Origin: Bryobacterales bacterium
Lineage (GTDB): Bacteria > Acidobacteriota > Terriglobia > Bryobacterales > Bryobacteraceae
DNA length: 10,558 nucleotides
Direction: 5' to 3'
NCBI GenBank assembly: GCA_025353235.1
Contig: JANXQZ010000417.1
Location: 1-10,558, forward strand
A program made the translations under genes and the position numbers. Under the pieces are notes generated by a model. The model did no database searches and was not told the origin of the DNA. It saw only the letters and a program-made list of their open reading frames with translations. Positions 1-5,540 of this stretch are shown here, piece by piece (position 1 is the stretch's first letter; the number at the start of each line of letters is the position of its first letter).

Positions 1-258
1 TGTCACCGCACGATTTTGGTGGCACGGCATCTGGCGGCGATTGGCGTCTCGGTCGCGCATATCCTAGCTGACGGCCGCCTGGAGAGCCACGACGCCGCGT
101 TGAGCCGGTTGGCGCGCATGGTCAATTTGCCGGAACGCGATCTTTTTCATGCCCGAGAAGAACTGCTGGCCGACGCGTACTCCAGACAAGAGGATCGCAT
201 CGCTTATAAGATTGCCGAATGCGATGAAAGTGCGAGTGTGAAGGGTGCCACCGGATGA
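1..258 (+). CDS. DUF488 protein, C-terminal part only (5' end outside window)
   Basis: The reading frame is open from base 1 and ends at TGA 256-258. The first visible residues are Cys-His-Arg, the family's conserved CHR motif, followed by a hydrophobic helix and VAHILADG; this lines up with CHRRIVAEYL...IEHI in the next gene. About 45 further residues follow (ESHDAALSRLARM... to SVKGATG), a charged helical tail that the second copy lacks, so this is the longer form of the family. The catalytic role of DUF488 is not established; the conserved cysteine/histidine/arginine cluster suggests an enzyme active site or a metal site. Its stop overlaps the start of the second DUF488 gene by ATGA, so the two are translationally coupled. 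The true start is left of the window; the TTG at 16 is not a credible start because it would remove the CHR motif. Confidence 0.8.
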   Translation, partial: CHRTILVARHLAAIGVSVAHILADGRLESHDAALSRLARMVNLPERDLFHAREELLADAYSRQEDRIAYKIAECDESASVKGATG

Positions 259-695
259 AGCTCTTTACGATCGGGTTTACGAAGAAATCGGCAGAGACAT
301 TTTTCACTCGCCTGAAAGATGCCGGTGTCAGGCGCTTGATCGATATCCGGCTGAAGAACGTTTCTCAGCTTGCGGGCTTCGCTAAAAGAGACGATCTGAG
401 CTATTTCACGAAGACAATTTGCAACATCGAGTACGTACACCTGCCCGAACTCGCGCCCACGGCCAATATCCTCGATCCGTACAAGAAGTCAAAAAACGGC
501 GATTGGGAGTTGTATGAGCGGCAGTTTCTAGACTTGATGCGCGCGCGGCAAATCGAGATCACCACACCCCGCGAACTCTTGGATGGCGGTTGTTTGCTCT
601 GCAGCGAGGAGAAGCCGGATCACTGCCATCGTCGGATCGTTGCCGAATACCTCCAACAGCATTGGCGCGACGTCGAGATTGAACATATTCCTTAG
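255..695 (+). CDS. DUF488 family protein, complete short form
   Basis: A 146-residue protein opening with MKLFTIGFT, the family's usual beta-strand (commonly YTIGHS/T), then LIDIR at 28-32. Near the C-terminus is the Cys-rich family signature: C113, C116, then SEEKP and C124-H125-R126, ending IEHIP. The length is at the short end of the family. The ATG at 255 overlaps the preceding stop as ATGA, and AAGGG (241-245) sits 9 bases upstream as a ribosome binding site. Being the second of two adjacent family members, it may form a heterodimer with the upstream protein or be a diverged duplicate. No function is established for the family, and the neighbourhood (alanine racemase follows after 54 bases) gives no clear hint. 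Family assignment is firm; function is unknown. Confidence 0.85.
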   Translation: MKLFTIGFTKKSAETFFTRLKDAGVRRLIDIRLKNVSQLAGFAKRDDLSYFTKTICNIEYVHLPELAPTANILDPYKKSKNGDWELYERQFLDLMRARQIEITTPRELLDGGCLLCSEEKPDHCHRRIVAEYLQQHWRDVEIEHIP

Positions 696-749
696 GGAGG
701 GACTCGATAGGCGGTATCAACTTACTCCTCACCTTGCGATCATGAAAGC

Positions 750-1880
750 ATGGGTTTTGCTTTACGCTCCTGGGTCGAGATATCTCTCCAGCAGATCGCT
801 GACAACTTTAAAGCCGCTCGGGAGTTAGTCGGACCGGAAGTAGAGGTTATGCCGGTGGTGAAGGCCGATGCCTATCGCCATGGTGCGGTGGAAGTTTCGC
901 GGACTCTAACTCGCGAGGGAGCTCGCTGGCTGGCGGTCAGCAATGTGGAAGAAGGCGCACGGCTGCGTGAGGCTGGGATCACGGCCCGCATTCTCGTAAT
1001 GGCCGACTTCCTTCCAGCCGAACGCGCAGGCCTGCTCGATTGCAATTTGACCCCCGTAATTCACTCCCTCGGCGACATCCCTGAATGGGATCTTTTGGCT
1101 GCATCGCGAGGAATTCGCGCCTCCTATCACCTAAAGATCGACAGCGGAATGGGACGCCTCGGCACTCGCGAACCCGCTGACCAAATCTGTCGTGTGGTTC
1201 GCGCCGCTACCCACGTCCGGTTGGAAGGATTAATGACGCACTTCGCATCCGCCTCCGATTACCTTGGGTCGCAAACAGAGGACCAATCCGTCTCCTTCGA
1301 GCGAACTTGCACCGAAATGGCTCAACGCGGCATCGCCCCGGACTACCTGCACATGTCCAGCACCATCCCCGTCGCTTACGGACGTACTCGAGCGTGGAAG
1401 CAAATGGTCAGACCAGGGCACGCGATTTATGGATATGTGTCACCTGTATCGGGCGCAACGTCGCCACCCAAGCTTCTGCACGTGAAGCCGGCGCTATCCT
1501 GGAAGACTGCGATCTTGGCAATCAAGGATCTCCCGCAAGGCGCTCTGGTCGGATACGGCGGCATGTATCGCGCTCCTCACCCCATGCGGATTGCGGTGTT
1601 GGCCGCTGGCTATGCCGATGGGATCCCGCACCGGCTGTCGAACCGCGGGCGGGTGATCGCAGGCGGCAAACTCGCATCCATTATCGGCGCGGTATCTATG
1701 GACTTGACCACCATCGACATCACCGCCAGCCCTGAATTGAAGGTTGGAGATCCAGTGACGCTACTCGGTAGCGAGGGAGGCCTGACGATTGACGCGCAGC
1801 AAATGGCGCGAACGGCGGGCACCATCTCGTACAGCATTCTGTGTGGCATCAGCGCCCGTGTAAAGCAGATTTATGTTTGA
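750..1880 (+). CDS. alr: Alanine racemase (PLP-dependent)
   Basis: Interconverts L- and D-alanine in the cytoplasm, supplying D-Ala for peptidoglycan. The 376 residues are normal for the family. Visible landmarks: WVEISL at the N-terminus; VVKADAYRHG with the PLP-binding lysine K38; HLKIDSGMGRLG with K129 (the position carbamylated in the Geobacillus enzyme) and R136; MVRPGHAIYGY; the GYGGMY motif with the catalytic tyrosine at about 269, which acts from the neighbouring subunit; GYADG; and the SMDLTTID strand with M317. All key residues are present, so it should be active. ATG 750 is the first ATG in frame after an in-frame TAG at 708-710. No good ribosome binding site lies directly before it; the only strong one, GGGAGG at 695-700, is about 50 bases upstream. 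The 3' end overlaps the next gene by 8 bases. Confidence 0.95.
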   Translation: MGFALRSWVEISLQQIADNFKAARELVGPEVEVMPVVKADAYRHGAVEVSRTLTREGARWLAVSNVEEGARLREAGITARILVMADFLPAERAGLLDCNLTPVIHSLGDIPEWDLLAASRGIRASYHLKIDSGMGRLGTREPADQICRVVRAATHVRLEGLMTHFASASDYLGSQTEDQSVSFERTCTEMAQRGIAPDYLHMSSTIPVAYGRTRAWKQMVRPGHAIYGYVSPVSGATSPPKLLHVKPALSWKTAILAIKDLPQGALVGYGGMYRAPHPMRIAVLAAGYADGIPHRLSNRGRVIAGGKLASIIGAVSMDLTTIDITASPELKVGDPVTLLGSEGGLTIDAQQMARTAGTISYSILCGISARVKQIYV

Positions 1881-2496
1881 TAGGAGGTATGAGGAATTCT
1901 TGACGGACGCAGCCGCGAAAGGGGAACTGGTGAACACCTTATTCGAAGAACGCCTTTTTGCCCTGGTGGGAGTGTTGCATAAGATCACCGATGCGTTAAC
2001 TGCCGAAGACATTCCTTATGAACCCATCGGCGGGCTGGCGGTGTTAGTCCACGTCGAAGAGGCCGACCCCGAGCACGCCACGCTTACACGCGATGTCGAT
2101 CTAATGGTCAACCGTGTGGACTTGGAACGCATCAAGGACGCCGCAGCCAAGAGGGAATTTCGGTTCCGACACACGGCAGGTGTTGATATGCTGTTATACG
2201 GCCCCACGGAGAGCGCGAGGAACGCCGTTCACCTGATCTTTAGCGGCGAAAGGGTTCGCCCCACCCAAGCGACCCCAAACCCTCCGATCCAACCTGTTCA
2301 AAAGCAGATCCAAGGTAAAGGGGTGATGGTTATTCCAGTGGCCGATTTGGTGCGGATGAAGCTGAGTTCATATCGCGATAAGGATCGCGTTCACGTTCGG
2401 AGCATGGATGCCGCCGGCCTGATCACAGTTGACATCGAGAAGACGCTATCGCACGAACTTGCCTCCAGATTGAGTCATGTCCGGGAGACAGAATGA
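1873..2496 (+). CDS. Nucleotidyltransferase-fold protein, AbiEii/MNT-like
   Basis: The protein has up to 207 residues. It shows the GG...D-x-D layout of the polymerase-beta nucleotidyltransferase superfamily: PIGGLAV at 51-57, then TRDVDLMV at 72-79 with D74 and D76 as the likely metal ligands, and GVDMLLYG with D105 as a possible third acid. A C-terminal segment ADLVRMKLSSYRDKDRVHV (157-175) is typical of AbiEii-like and related uncharacterised members. Substrate is unknown; members range from antibiotic adenylyltransferases to toxins that modify tRNA or proteins, and no AbiEi-type or other antitoxin gene is adjacent. The start is uncertain: ATG 1873 lies inside the alr end (8-base overlap), but AGGAGG at 1882-1887 lies downstream of it and would better serve TTG 1900 (12-base spacing). 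GTG 1930 is another option. All keep the whole domain. It ends 2 bases from the convergent SET gene. Confidence 0.75.
   Translation: MFDRRYEEFLTDAAAKGELVNTLFEERLFALVGVLHKITDALTAEDIPYEPIGGLAVLVHVEEADPEHATLTRDVDLMVNRVDLERIKDAAAKREFRFRHTAGVDMLLYGPTESARNAVHLIFSGERVRPTQATPNPPIQPVQKQIQGKGVMVIPVADLVRMKLSSYRDKDRVHVRSMDAAGLITVDIEKTLSHELASRLSHVRETE
1882..1887 (+). promoter_or_regulatory. Strong ribosome binding site inside the nucleotidyltransferase 5' end
   Basis: AGGAGG is a perfect Shine-Dalgarno core placed just after the alr stop. It is 12 bases before an in-frame TTG (1900) and only 1 base before an out-of-frame ATG (1889). It suggests that the nucleotidyltransferase really starts at TTG 1900 rather than ATG 1873, or that both starts are used. 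Confidence 0.5.
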
Positions 2497-2498
2497 GC

Positions 2499-2939
2499 CT
2501 ACTCCGTTAAATTAATCGTTCCCCGACAACCCTTCGCCCCGCACGAACACGGCACCTTCTCCACATCCCTATCGAAGTGGTAATCCACCGTCAACTCTTC
2601 TCCCTTCTTAATCGCTCGCAGAGCGAAATACAGAATGTGGCCCTTAATAATCCGAGCCACCACGTTCGGCTCGCAGCAATGATTAATAAACTCCGCGCCG
2701 CTGCCTCCAGCCGACCCATCAATGCACCAATATTTATCCAGCGTAAATATATAATTGAGCGGACGGCTCGCGCGGATCTTCGTCTCGCGTCGGCTGATCC
2801 GCTCACCCGTATACTCGATCACCTTGCGTCGAGCAGGTATCTCTTCCTCTGCGTAAATTCCCCATCTATGTATCTTGGACTTCTTAATGCGCAGACCGAA
2901 GCACGCATACACCGGGTCAATTTTAGGAGCTTCCGTCAC
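2499..2939 (-). CDS. SET-domain protein-lysine methyltransferase with post-SET zinc motif
   Basis: A 146-residue protein that is almost only a SET domain, the S-adenosylmethionine-dependent lysine methyltransferase fold best known from eukaryotic histone enzymes. In order: RWGIYAEEEIPARRKVIEYTGE (25-46) as the first SET strands; EFINHCCEPN (83-92), the NHSCxPN core that binds the cofactor and forms the pseudoknot, here with Cys for the usual Ser; GEELTVDY (113-120) with the catalytic tyrosine Y120; and the post-SET CSCGAKGC (131-138), an exact C-x-C-x4-C. In DIM-5-type enzymes the zinc is held by these three cysteines plus the Cys of NHSC, here C89, so the site is complete. There is no pre-SET domain. 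The start is GTG 2937-2939, 2 bases after the stop of the micropeptide gene. The substrate is unknown; local candidates are the micropeptide or malate dehydrogenase. Confidence 0.9.
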   Translation of the reverse strand: MTEAPKIDPVYACFGLRIKKSKIHRWGIYAEEEIPARRKVIEYTGERISRRETKIRASRPLNYIFTLDKYWCIDGSAGGSGAEFINHCCEPNVVARIIKGHILYFALRAIKKGEELTVDYHFDRDVEKVPCSCGAKGCRGTINLTE

Positions 2940-2941
2940 GC

Positions 2942-3052
2942 TTAGAAATCGTCTTCGACCTTCTTAGTCTTCTTCTGGCGCCGCATGATGATCACCGCCA
3001 CCAGGACTAAACAGAGAACCGCCGCAATAATTTTGACTGTCGTTTGATCCAT
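2942..3052 (-). CDS. 36-residue single-pass membrane micropeptide with basic tail
   Basis: A short gene starting at ATG 3050-3052 and ending at TAA 2942-2944. The protein has a short N-terminus (MDQTTVK), one hydrophobic segment of about 16 residues (IIAAVLCLVLVAVIIM, 8-23), then a strongly basic tail RRQKKTKK (24-31) closing with VEDDF. By the positive-inside rule the C-terminal tail should face the cytoplasm. GGAG (3057-3060) lies 4 bases before the ATG, a good ribosome binding site, and the spacing is operon-like on both sides: 11 bases after mdh and 2 bases before the SET gene. I know of no named family. The layout resembles small generic membrane anchors, so a structural role is possible. 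The lysine-rich cytoplasmic tail beside a lysine methyltransferase makes it a candidate substrate or membrane anchor for that enzyme, which is inference. Confidence 0.75.
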   Translation of the reverse strand: MDQTTVKIIAAVLCLVLVAVIIMRRQKKTKKVEDDF

Positions 3053-3063
3053 ATCTCTCCAAA

Positions 3064-4002
3064 CTACGATCCGATTTTCTGCTTGATAATGTCGATCAGC
3101 TCTTTGACCGAAGCCGAACTTTTCTCGAGCGCGGCATGTTCGTCCGGCTTGAGCTGGACTTCATAAATCTTCTCGATCCCGGCCGCCCCCAACTTCACTG
3201 GAACCCCCACAAAAAGCCCGTGGATGCCATATTCGCCTTCCAGATAAGCGGAGCACGGCAGCACCTTCTTCTTATCGAGCAAAATTGACTCTACCATCTC
3301 GACCGTCGCCGCCGAAGGTGCATAATACGCGCTGCCCGTCTTCAGATATTTCACGATCTCCGCGCCGCCCTCGCGAGCCCTCTGAACGAGTCGATCGATA
3401 GTCGCCTGATCCAGTAGTTCCGTCAGCGGAATCCCGGCAACATTGCTCAATCGAACCAGCGGGACCATCGTGTCGCCATGTCCGCCCAGCACCATCGCCG
3501 TCACGTTCGACATCGACACATTCAATTCCTGCGCAATAAAAGTGCGGAAGCGAGCCGTATCCAACACCCCTGCCATGCCGACCACGCGATGCTTTGGCAG
3601 CTTCGAAACTTGGTAAGCCGTCCAGCACATTGCGTCTAGAGGATTGGTCACCAGAATCAGGATCGTCTCCGGCGAGTACCGGACCGCCTGTTCCGTGGCC
3701 ATCTTCACTACTTCATAATTCGCCAGCAGCAGATCGTCGCGGCTCATCCCCGGCTTGCGCGGAAAGCCAGCCGTGATCACGACAATATCCGAATTGGCTG
3801 TCGCTTCGTAGTCGTTCGCGCCGGTGATATTTACGTCATATCCCTCTACCGGGCCGGATTCGAGCAAGTCGAGCCCCTTGCCTTGCGGAACCCCTTCCAC
3901 CACGTCAACTAGCACGACATCCGCCAGCTGTTTACCGGCAATTCGCAAGGCGCAGTTGGCACCAACGTTTCCAGCCCCAACCACGGTCACTTTTTTTCGC
4001 AT
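3064..4002 (-). CDS. mdh: Malate dehydrogenase (LDH-like, NAD-dependent)
   Basis: Oxidises malate to oxaloacetate with NAD+ in the TCA cycle. The 312 residues match the tetrameric, lactate-dehydrogenase-like MDH class. Visible: VVGAGNVG (7-14), the Rossmann glycine motif; D33 closing the second strand, which favours NAD over [18 protein letters not shown] (78-91) with R82, the arginine that selects malate over lactate, and R88; VTNPLDAM (118-125) with N120; GVLDTARFR (145-153) with D148 and R151; and GGHGDTMVP (173-181) with the catalytic H175. All active-site residues are intact. The start is ATG 4000-4002: GGAG at 4008-4011 lies 5 bases upstream and the protein then begins directly with [12 protein letters not shown] 12-residue longer frame to 4038 adds only non-conserved residues. 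It is the first gene of a leftward operon with the micropeptide and SET genes. Confidence 0.95.
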   Translation of the reverse strand: MRKKVTVVGAGNVGANCALRIAGKQLADVVLVDVVEGVPQGKGLDLLESGPVEGYDVNITGANDYEATANSDIVVITAGFPRKPGMSRDDLLLANYEVVKMATEQAVRYSPETILILVTNPLDAMCWTAYQVSKLPKHRVVGMAGVLDTARFRTFIAQELNVSMSNVTAMVLGGHGDTMVPLVRLSNVAGIPLTELLDQATIDRLVQRAREGGAEIVKYLKTGSAYYAPSAATVEMVESILLDKKKVLPCSAYLEGEYGIHGLFVGVPVKLGAAGIEKIYEVQLKPDEHAALEKSSASVKELIDIIKQKIGS

Positions 4003-4053
4003 AGAATCTCCAAGGTAGGATAGCAAAGTGTCAAGCACGGAAAGGCGGACCTC
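4003..4053. promoter_or_regulatory. 51-base divergent intergenic region between mdh and the maoC-like gene
   Basis: The two operons diverge from this short gap, so it, or the coding ends beside it, should hold both promoters. Read leftward, a perfect TTGACA occurs at 4029-4034, but the hexamer 17 bases downstream is GGAGAT, which is the mdh ribosome binding site and no -10 box. Read rightward, TAGGAT (4016-4021) is a possible -10 without a clear -35. I therefore call no specific promoter. No operator-like palindrome stands out. Confidence 0.3.
4008..4011 (-). promoter_or_regulatory. mdh: Ribosome binding site that fixes the mdh start
   Basis: Read leftward, GGAG lies 5 bases before ATG 4002. 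This supports the 312-residue form over a frame-extended start at 4038, which would put this site inside the coding sequence. Confidence 0.65.
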
Positions 4054-4494
4054 TTGAGTCTTTACTTCGAGGACTTTGTTTTGGAGACCACCAGCGTCTC
4101 TCGCGGCAGAACGATTACCGAGGCGGATATCGTAAACTTCGCCGGACTCTCAGGCGACTTCCACGAGCTCCACATGAGCCAGGAATACGCCGCCGCAGGA
4201 CCCTTTGGACAGCGGATCGCCCATGGCGCGCTCGTGTTCAGCATCTCCACCGGTCTCATGATCCAAATGAATCAGGTTCACGATACGGTTATCGCCTTCT
4301 ATGGCGTCGACCAACTACGCTTTACCAAACCAGTCTTCATCGGCGACACCATTCATGTTGTGAAGAGAGTGATCGGGGCACGCCCCAAGCCCCCCTGCCG
4401 TGGCGTAGTCACGTTTGAAACCATCGTAACTAACCAGAACGGCGAGCCAGTCCTTGTCTATCAGGACCAAGTACTTCTCAAGGCTCGGTCATAG
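4054..4494 (+). CDS. MaoC-like (R)-specific enoyl-CoA hydratase
   Basis: A 146-residue single hot-dog domain, the usual size for bacterial MaoC/R-hydratase proteins, which add water to trans-2-enoyl-CoA to give (R)-3-hydroxyacyl-CoA. The hydratase 2 motif is visible as [20 protein letters not shown] (21-40): D35 and H40 hold the D-x4-H spacing of the catalytic pair in GDxNPxH, although the Asn-Pro is replaced by His-Glu. [15 protein letters not shown] (54-68) forms the central hot-dog helix, and the later [13 protein letters not shown] is also typical. The start is TTG 4054-4056; AAGGCGGA (4042-4049) lies 4 bases upstream, and no ATG or GTG exists in frame after the upstream TAG at 4021-4023. 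It is the first gene of the rightward acyl-CoA operon, 2 bases before the CaiB-like gene. The loss of Asn-Pro means that some other thioester chemistry cannot be excluded. Confidence 0.85.
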   Translation: MSLYFEDFVLETTSVSRGRTITEADIVNFAGLSGDFHELHMSQEYAAAGPFGQRIAHGALVFSISTGLMIQMNQVHDTVIAFYGVDQLRFTKPVFIGDTIHVVKRVIGARPKPPCRGVVTFETIVTNQNGEPVLVYQDQVLLKARS

Positions 4495-4496
4495 CC

Positions 4497-5540
4497 GTGG
4501 CGCCGCTGGAAGGGCTCACCGTGCTCGATCTTACGCGCTTGCTACCGGGCGCAGTCGCCACGCAATATCTCGCGGATCACGGCGCGAATGTGATCAAGAT
4601 CGAACAACCTGGCGCGGGAGACTACGCACGAACTCTCAGCCCCGCGGTATTCGCACGAACCAACGCTGGCAAGAAGAGCGTAGCCATCGATCTGAAACAT
4701 CCGGAAGGCAAGCGGGTGCTCGAAAACATGGTTGCCACTGCGGACGTTTTCGCGGAAGGCTTCCGCCCCGGCGTAATGCAGCGGCTCGGTCTGGATTACG
4801 AGGCGCTCCGCCAAACCAACAAGCGCCTCATTTACGTGAGCTTAACAGGCTACGGACAAACCGGCCCATACGCTGACCTAGCTGGCCACGACATCAATTA
4901 CATCGCCCTGGGCGGTCTGCTCAACCTCAATCTACCCGTAATCCCCGGAGTCCAAATTGGCGACTTGGTGGGTGGATCCATGCAAACCGTAATCGGAGTA
5001 CTAATGGCGCTTCAATCTCGTGAACGGTCGGGTGTTGGCCAGCATGTCGATGTATCGATGACCGCTGGAGTGCAGTCGCTGCTGGAAATCCCGTTGGCCG
5101 AGTACGAGCGCACCAGCCGCGAGCCCCAAGCCAGCTGTGAGATGCTGAGCGGGCGCTATGCCTGCTATAACGTGTATGAAGCGAAGGACGGGCGCTGGCT
5201 CGCAGTGGGCGCTCTTGAAGGGAAATTCTGGGCCAATCTCTGCAAACAACTGGATTGCATGGACCTCATTCATCTCCAATTTGACGACGCCCGTCAACCC
5301 GAACTGAAAGCGCGCTTGACCAAGATTTTCGCCACCCAGGATGGAGACACATGGTTCCACCAGCTTCGTCAAATCGATTGCTGTGTCACGCCCGTACGAA
5401 CCATCGCGGAAGTGTACCAGCCCTCCCACGATAAACCCCGGCCTCCTAAGATTGGCGAGCATACAGCCGAACTGCTGGCCAAGTTCGCCTATTCCGAAGA
5501 TGATATTCAGCGCCTGAAGAGCATAGGAGCAATCGCATGA
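4497..5540 (+). CDS. CaiB/BaiF family protein: acyl-CoA racemase-like or class III CoA transferase
   Basis: The protein has 347 residues. LTVLDLTRLLPGA (7-19), the GADVIKIEQP-like stretch (29-38), RTNAGKKSVAIDLK (54-67) and GYGQTGPYADLAGHDINY (118-135) are diagnostic of the family. D132 aligns with the aspartate that carries the acyl intermediate in class III CoA transferases. H131, D156 (IGDLVGGSM) and E241 (GALEGKFW) match the catalytic and substrate-pocket set recalled from mycobacterial alpha-methylacyl-CoA racemase (H126, D156, E241). Racemase activity is therefore at least as likely as CoA transfer. The C-terminal part looks shortened: after CCVTPVRTIAEVY it runs almost directly to PPKIGEHTAELL, lacking the longer loop usual there. 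The start is GTG 4497, 2 bases after the hydratase stop, and the end overlaps the synthetase gene as ATGA. The native substrate cannot be told from sequence. Confidence 0.88.
   Translation: MAPLEGLTVLDLTRLLPGAVATQYLADHGANVIKIEQPGAGDYARTLSPAVFARTNAGKKSVAIDLKHPEGKRVLENMVATADVFAEGFRPGVMQRLGLDYEALRQTNKRLIYVSLTGYGQTGPYADLAGHDINYIALGGLLNLNLPVIPGVQIGDLVGGSMQTVIGVLMALQSRERSGVGQHVDVSMTAGVQSLLEIPLAEYERTSREPQASCEMLSGRYACYNVYEAKDGRWLAVGALEGKFWANLCKQLDCMDLIHLQFDDARQPELKARLTKIFATQDGDTWFHQLRQIDCCVTPVRTIAEVYQPSHDKPRPPKIGEHTAELLAKFAYSEDDIQRLKSIGAIA
5525..5529 (+). promoter_or_regulatory. Ribosome binding site of the acyl-CoA synthetase
   Basis: AGGAG inside the end of the CaiB-like gene, 7 bases before ATG 5537. 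This is the best-formed site of the operon and suggests strong initiation for the synthetase in addition to ATGA coupling. Confidence 0.6.

Noticed and set aside
742..828. 28-residue upstream frame overlapping the alr start
   Set aside because: It is short, lacks a ribosome binding site at a proper distance and has no recognisable feature.
4029..4034. TTGACA on the minus strand as the -35 box of an mdh promoter
   Set aside because: No -10 box lies at 16-18 bases; the expected place is the mdh ribosome binding site.
4003..4038. Twelve-residue N-terminal extension of malate dehydrogenase
   Set aside because: The extension is not conserved in type, and the ribosome binding site at 4008-4011 directly precedes ATG 4002.
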